In this document: positions 58,320-64,000 of the stretch, piece by piece | Numbering within the stretch: position 1 is the stretch's first letter | Layout of the letters: each line of letters starts with the position of its first letter | DNA from: Thozetella sp. PMI_491 | Lineage: Eukaryota > Ascomycota > Sordariomycetes > Chaetosphaeriales > Chaetosphaeriaceae | Assembly: GCA_021432635.1 (NCBI GenBank) | Contig: MU270077.1 | Location: 333,531 to 397,530, forward strand | DNA: 64,000 nucleotides | Direction of reading: 5' to 3' | Notes under the pieces: model-generated | Databases searched by the model: none | The model's input: the letters and a program-made list of their open reading frames with translations, nothing else | What the model was told of the DNA's origin: nothing | Made by a program: the position numbers and the translations under genes

Positions 58320-60892
58320 ATGCAGACCAAGCTCTCGGCTCTCGCCGCCGCCGTCCTGGCTGGCGCCCAGCTCGTCCAGGCCGACTGTGCCGCCGACAAC
58401 TGCCTACGGGCTTTGCGCGCCACGCAGACCCCCGGCCGTCTGGAGGCTGCCCAGTCCTTCTGCTCCAGCTTCACCGCTCCTGCTGCGACGGTGACGGCCA
58501 TCCCCAGCTACGCCGCGTCTGCCTGCGTGCCAAACCAGAATGGAGATACGAACTTCCGCATCTCGAGCGCCTGCTCGTGCCTCCCCACGCCCACAATCGC
58601 ACCTTGTGCGGCTGCGTCGAGCTCCTGGGCTGCCCAGGTTGCGACTGCTCCTCAAGGTGAGCTTTCAATCGCTCCTCAGGCTGAAAGAAAAAAAAAGTAT
58701 TTGCTAATTGGAAACAGCCACGCCTACCGTCCCGGCCACGCTCGCCTACGAGTGCCTCAAGTCGGTTCCCCTAGGCAAGGACGCGGCCATTGCGCTCGTT
58801 GATGCGCTCCCGCCGTATCTCGAGTGGCAGAGTGACGTCAATTACAAGAAAGACCCGCCCGCTGGCTACCCTTTCCCAGGTCCGTGTTGACGCAGCCCGA
58901 GAGAAACGGGCGATTCCCCTTTGATTTTCTGCACTGTACTAACTGGCAGTTTCAAAGGCTATGACATGTTCGCCAATTTGGCCGCAGTCAGGGCCAAGAT
59001 CGTGGCCAACGCATATGAGAGCGAGTACGATTTCCAGGCCGACCTGTTCCTGACCGTTTTCGCGCCCGGGCACGATGGCCACTTCTACTTCTACCCGGAT
59101 GCCCTCACGTCGGCTTTCACGTTCGCCCGCGCGTTTGCCCTTGTGTCAATCAGCGAGGACGGAAAGTCGCTCCCGGTCATCAAGGTGTACGGTGCGTTTT
59201 CCCTCCCCTAATGCCCTATGGTCGTTCCTTGCTAACTCGGCCGCTCCAGACGACGTGATTTCCAGCCCACAGACCGCCAGCGAGCTCACCCACATCAACG
59301 GTGTAGAGGCGGCCAAGTTTGTCGAGGATCTCATGGCCACGGCGACCTACAACCAGGACATGGACGCCGCTTACAACACGGCGTTCTTCTCCCTTGCCAA
59401 CCAGGCCTCCGGCTTCACCGGCTATTTCGAGGCGGTCGGCCGCGTAAACCGCGTCTACCACGGCCCCAACACCACCTTTACATTCGCCAACGGAACCGAG
59501 CTCACGCTGGAAAACAAGGCCCGTGTCATTGGTGATCTGACCGGCGTTGTGGATGGCCCGTCGTTCTACACCAAGTTCTGCAGTGGCTCGGCTGGCGGCG
59601 CCTCCGCGCTCGCCTCCAGCGAGGACGCTCTGACGAACGTGGTCGTGGGCCCGGGCTACCCGGAGCCTGTGCACACCACAGCCGACAGCATTGTCTCGTG
59701 CTACTACCTCAACGGAGAGGGCTACGAGGATGTAGCCGTCATTGCCCTGCTCGCCATGGAGTCGGAGTCCATCCCCGAGTTCCAGTCCGTCGTCCAGGAG
59801 TGTATCGCCAGCGCTGTTGCCGATGGCAAGACGAAGCTCGTCGTGGATCTCCAGGCCAACGGCGGTGGCTACATTCTCCTCGGTTATGATTTCTACCGCG
59901 AACTGTTCCCCCACATCATGGAGGACGGTTTCTCGCGCTGGCCCGAGAACGATGGATTTATGGCCGCCTCGCGGATCGATAGCGACTTGGTCGAGGGCTT
60001 AAACCCCTACACGAGCGACAACGCCGACCTGGTAGGAGACTATGAGTGGTGGTTCAACTACCGGTACGACTACAACATCACCGGCCAGCCCTTCCTGACC
60101 TTCGAGGACAAGTTCGCGCCGCACGTCTACCAGGACACCAAGTACACCAACATCATGCGCTGGAACCTCAACGACAACTTGACCACGACCAACACCACTT
60201 ACGGCATGGGCATCCCGATTGCCGGTTACGGACCTCTCGCCAACTTGACACAGCCATTCGAAGCCGAAAACATCGTGCTCCTGTACGACGGTGTGTGCGC
60301 TTCGACCTGCACCATCGCCTCTGAGATGCTGCGGATCCAGGGCGGCGTCAAGTCTATCGCCATGGGCGGGCGCCCCGTCGAGGGCTCTATCCAGGGTGTG
60401 GGTGGCATCAAGGGCAGCCAGAGCTTGGGAATGTCCAATGTCTACAGCTACATGAGTTACTTCTCCAGCGTTGCCGAGACTGAAGAGCAGAACGCCACTT
60501 TCGCGCGCTACACGACCCTGCCGCTCGAGCGCTCCACGGCGGCCGGCATCAACGCGCGTGACGCGATCCTGCGCGACAACGTTAACGACGGCATCCCCGC
60601 CCAGTACGTCAACGAGCCGGCTGACTGCCGTCTCTACTGGACGGCGCCCATGCTCAGCGACATGACCGAGGTCTGGAAGGCCGCGGCCCACTCCGCCTTC
60701 AGCGGCGGCTCGTGCGCAGCTGGTGGTATCTCAGCCCCGGCTAAGAAGGACCGCAAGCGCGAGGGCGCCGAGACCCCCAAGGTCTTCGCGCCCCGCGTGC
60801 CGGATGAGAAGCGCGCCGAGCTGTTCCAGCGCGCTGAGGCGCAGAACAGCCCCATGTGGAACGCCCGCTACCGCCTCAAGGCGATCCCATAA
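58320..60892 (+). CDS. Secreted S41 (CPAF/tail-specific-like) peptidase, 4 exons
   Basis: Exons 58320-58656, 58718-58879, 58958-59191 and 59250-60892 give 791 aa. A signal peptide (to about Ala21) precedes a Cys-rich, Ser/Thr/Ala-rich N-terminal segment. The S41 core shows GYDMFANLAAVR, KTKLVVDLQANGGG (the NGGG strand) and LYDGVCASTCTIASEML with the nucleophile Ser596. A lysine/arginine-rich tail closes the protein. The third exon uses the acceptor at 58957, which alone keeps phase and restores the FPGYDMF join. It should be an extracellular serine endopeptidase. Fungal relatives of this length are common and largely uncharacterised. Confidence 0.9.
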
Positions 60893-61299
60893 GAGGCACA
60901 CTGTTGGGATGGATGATTCGCCGCAGAGAAGGCTGGAGGAAGAAGTAGTAAAAAAAAAGGGCTTGAGATAGCAGCTCGTATTTAGTCTCAGTAATAAAGA
61001 GTATTGGCTTGCTAATCGTGCATCGAAGTGATTTGAATGTATTTTTTTCCGGAGCCGCTCTACTTTCTACCACGTTTATTTAACTCCTAGATAGGAGTCC
61101 GACACGAGCTGCTCATACCAATTGCCTTAGTTACTGGAGACTATGTATGACATGCGCTACATAATACATTTTGATGGGGAGCACTACGATGTCAATTCAC
61201 TGACATGTGGCGGAAGTAGTTGGGATGTATAAACGCGTTATAATAAATTTTCGTTTAAACCCATGCGGAGCTACTACTTGAATCAATCGCAGCGTAACC
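60893..61299. other. Convergent intergenic region
   Basis: 407 bp; short A-runs only. Confidence 0.45.
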
Positions 61300-63147
61300 C
61301 TAAGCCATCTCCTGGTGCTGTGTCTTGACAACCGACGTAGTCTTTTCCTCGCCTGACTTAAGGTCTTCGAGGGAAAGCTGCTCAACCTGGACTAAGCCGA
61401 ATTTCCGCAGTGGCACACCCTGGTGGAAGAGAACATCGATCTCTTCAAGTGACTTGCCCTTGCACTCGGGTACACAGAAGTAGGTGAAGATGATGGCGCA
61501 AAAGGACATGGAGCCGAAAATAAAGCCCACCTTGGAGCTCAAGTTGGCGTACGGTGCGTACAAAAGATAGGGGATGGTGAAGTTGACGAGGAACTGAAAA
61601 AAAACATTGACGATGGCGCCAGTCCGCTGCGTGACATCGCGCAGCCTTAATGGAGCAATCTCCGTGGTCACAACATATGTTAAAGGTGCCCAGGCGAGAA
61701 TGAAGCCGCAGCCAAAGACAGTGACCATGGCGACGATAGCGATCTTGACCTCGCTAGAAGGGTTGGCTATCAAGCCAAGCCCGCCAACTGTCATGATGGA
61801 CGCGCATTGGATAATGGCGCTGATCAAAAGAAGAGGCCTAGAAATATGTCAGTGAATAACTGTTGATGTCACCGGCCAAAAAAGGAACAGGCGGAAACGG
61901 GAAGAGGGATTAAAAGTGTTGCATACCTTCGGCCGACGTGATCATTGAGATATAGTCCAATGCCCATAGTCACGAGATAGCATGACAAGTTAATAACCGT
62001 CATGTTGAATGGATTGACCGTGCCCAGGCCGGAGATGAAGACTGCACTGTAGGTCGAGACGAAGGCTTGGCCAGTAACTTGCTGGAATATGTTCATGCCG
62101 ATAACCACAGATGTCCGCTTCCGGTTCGCGTGATTGAAGAGTTCCGCGAACTTACCCTGTTCGGGCATGCTGTGCAGACTGATCTGGAGGTTTTCGAACT
62201 CGGTTTCGATCTGGGCGTCGGTCAAGGTACCCTGTCGCAGCTTCTGCAAGCTAGCCCTAGCTTCTTCCGTCCGCTCTTTGGTGAGTAGCCAGCGGGGCGA
62301 CTGTGAATATAATGTGTCAGATTTGGTAAGCGCCGCATTGGGTTTGCTGGGATACTGACTTCCGGAATGAACCAGACCAGGCAGATGATGATGACAGGGA
62401 CAACCAGGAACAGCGATATCGGGATCCTCCAAGCCGCACTCGTAGTCATCGTGCTCGTGCCTCGACAAATACCATTGACAATGAGACCGCCGCTCTGGAT
62501 AAGCAATGCGAATGTTAGTAAGGCCGTGTTCCATGCCTAAGCGTAATACAAGCCCAGGGCTGAGGAGGAAAGGGGGCAACTGACCACGAGGCTGAACTGA
62601 TAGGATCCTACAGTTAAACCGCGAATTTCAGCCGGCATAAGCTCTGACATGAAGATTGGCATCACGGATAGCTCCATTCCAATGTATATGTCTGATTTGG
62701 CGCGCATTAGCTCGGTCATCTCCCGGGACGTTGGGGCTTTGGACGGGTTTGAGAAGGTCACATACAGAAGAGAATTCTCCCTGCCAGAATTTGATCTCGG
62801 GAGGCAGAGCTGATAGTGATGGCGCCTGCAACCAGAGCCCAGCAGCTCATAGTAAAGATGCACATGCGACGGCCCCAGCGCGCACTGGTCAGACTGCCGA
62901 CAACGACTCCCACAGCAAAGCCAATGTAGTTGAGGCTGTCGAACAGAGACAGCCAGTAGGGTTCGAGCGCATACGCTTTGGTCGTGGAGTTATACTGACC
63001 AAAGTCCTTTGCGAAGGCCTGCATGGCCTGGGCGGTGTTGAAGCCCTGGTTGTCGAAGCCATAGTTCAGCGTGGACAGGAAGATGAGCAAAAAGGACCTC
63101 GCGAGGGTCTTGTTGAAGTGCTTGGTGATGTGAGAAAGGAATGCCAT
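61300..63147 (-). CDS. MFS sugar transporter (lactose-permease/hexose-like), 5 exons
   Basis: Exons 63147-62766, 62691-62585, 62494-62360, 62300-61927 and 61837-61300 give 511 aa with 12 membrane segments. Signatures: NYGFDNQGFNTAQ in TM1, ARWGRRMC, AGRILFYIYIGMELS, MPAEIRG, SPRWLLTKERTEEA, NIFQQVTGQAFVSTYS in TM7, DHVGRR, and VPECKGKSLEEID at the end. The NQGF and PAEIRG forms place it near fungal alpha-glucoside, lactose or quinate-like porters rather than the transporter at 51702. It lies next to a GH3 glycosidase read in the same direction. Start ATG is in CCACCATGG. Confidence 0.9.
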
Positions 63148-63815
63148 GGTGGATGTTGAAACTGTATCAGAATGGAATGTGGTGTTGGCAGACACCCTAC
63201 CGAATTCTTTCCAGAAGCCACGCGCTTAACAGGGCAGAACAAGCTGGGGAAGAGTTGGGGTTTGATTCTGGGGTAACGAAGAGAAGTGAGAAATTGATAT
63301 ATGATTTGGTAGTCTGCCGCGTAGCCACTGGCGGCGCTGGATGAAGAACCTAGACAAACTAGTGGTTGAGGCCCCAGTTCGGATGTTCCGAGTTTGGGGA
63401 CCTGGGGAAAGTTACCCTCTCCCCGAATCCTCCCCGGAGCCCCCCAGCGCTGAAACCAGGGCGATAATTGGTGATCGCCTAAGCCAGATTTGAGTGGCTT
63501 CTAGGCTCATACAGTTAGTCTCGGGCGTCTGATGTACGCTACATTGAGCCAACCTAACTTCCTTTGTATTGCTCTCATGACAAACCAAAAAGGCATTTTG
63601 TAATCGTCAGCAACAAGAAGTGAACAAGATCGGGTCCACTAGAGTTATGAGGAATCATATCGTTGTTTAACTAAAAAAAAAAAAACCCGTAGCCTTGGGG
63701 GAAATGTTCATTTATTTAGACTGAAATCGAAGTGGCGCTATCTAGGTACAATGCCTACAACCTGCCCAGCGGTTTCAGGGGGCCACCGCTCATGCCCGGG
63801 CAAGTGCTTGCGATT
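63148..63815. other. Intergenic
   Basis: 668 bp between two minus-strand genes; an A-run at about 63674. Nothing else recognised. Confidence 0.45.
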
Positions 63816-64000
63816 TTATTCCTTACTCAGGTTGCCTGCATAGCGCAACCCGTGACCAAAACGAAATGCCGGTTCTGCTGTATCGTAAGGGACATCTGAC
63901 CGTGACGCTTCCACCGCGCTCATAGAGGATGGAAGGTCGAATGGAAGGCGACCTTCTGGGGCAGCTTTGCCGAGCACCACGTCGAGGAATGCCTCGGAGC
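63816..64000 (-). CDS. GH3 beta-glycosidase, C-terminal end only
   Basis: The minus strand is open from the right edge to a TAA at 63818-63816, coding 60 residues that match the end of GH3 enzymes: FLDVVLGKAAPEGRLPFDLP, then SSMSAVEASRSDVPYDT and FRFGHGLRYAG. These are the GxLPxxLP and FGxGLxY boxes that close the second alpha/beta and Fn3-like domains. The catalytic Asp and the rest of the gene lie beyond the window. It is probably a beta-glucosidase or beta-xylosidase serving the adjoining transporter. Confidence 0.85.
   Translation of the reverse strand, partial: SEAFLDVVLGKAAPEGRLPFDLPSSMSAVEASRSDVPYDTAEPAFRFGHGLRYAGNLSKE

Noticed and set aside
57665-58501. 278-codon minus frame
   Set aside because: Antisense to the start of the S41 gene, Ala/Arg-rich, no motif; a shadow of GC-biased codons.
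59216-60691. Two long minus frames (232 and 230 codons)
   Set aside because: Antisense to the S41 exon 4; composition follows its third codon positions.

Overview
The window looks like a filamentous ascomycete (Pezizomycotina, probably Sordariomycetes). Evidence: many 43-128 nt introns with GTRNG-type donors and CTAAC/CTGAC branch points 10-25 nt before the acceptor, Zn2Cys6 regulators, a HET-domain gene, a con-13-like gene and fungal pectinases. All protein calls rest on motifs read by eye; exon boundaries are mine, chosen by splice signals, phase and family fit, and every spliced model has a length divisible by three.

Layout. 1-7.4 kb: the 3' part of an active secreted subtilisin, a small hypothetical gene, a YbjQ-like protein and a DUF1772 membrane protein. 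9.7-17.8 kb: a compact island of Zn2Cys6 regulator, class III aminotransferase, short-chain dehydrogenase and a second Zn2Cys6 regulator, with no PKS, NRPS or terpene synthase. 18.4-25.4 kb: a single-pass surface protein whose promoter holds an assembly gap, a BTB protein, and a FAD monooxygenase whose leader carries a TATA box and an upstream ORF made largely of a 14-bp tandem repeat. 25.9-34.5 kb: an atypical HET-domain protein, a P-loop kinase-like protein, a multi-exon seven-pass membrane protein and an ACC-synthase-like PLP enzyme.

36.8-64 kb is dominated by secreted hydrolases and sugar uptake: sedolisin (S53), a subtilase with all catalytic positions replaced, exo-polygalacturonase (GH28) head to head with pectin methylesterase (CE8), GH43 head to head with an MFS sugar transporter, a con-13-like HExxH protein, an S41 peptidase, a second MFS sugar transporter and the C-terminal end of a GH3 glycosidase at the right edge. 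Together these could de-esterify and trim pectin, debranch hemicellulose, release oligosaccharides and peptides outside the cell and import the sugars.

The most unusual items are the intact 12-exon pseudo-subtilase (40947-44413), the repeat-built upstream ORF whose stop overlaps the monooxygenase start (23700-23864), and the HET protein with an N-terminal signal-like segment and an altered core motif (25914-28424).
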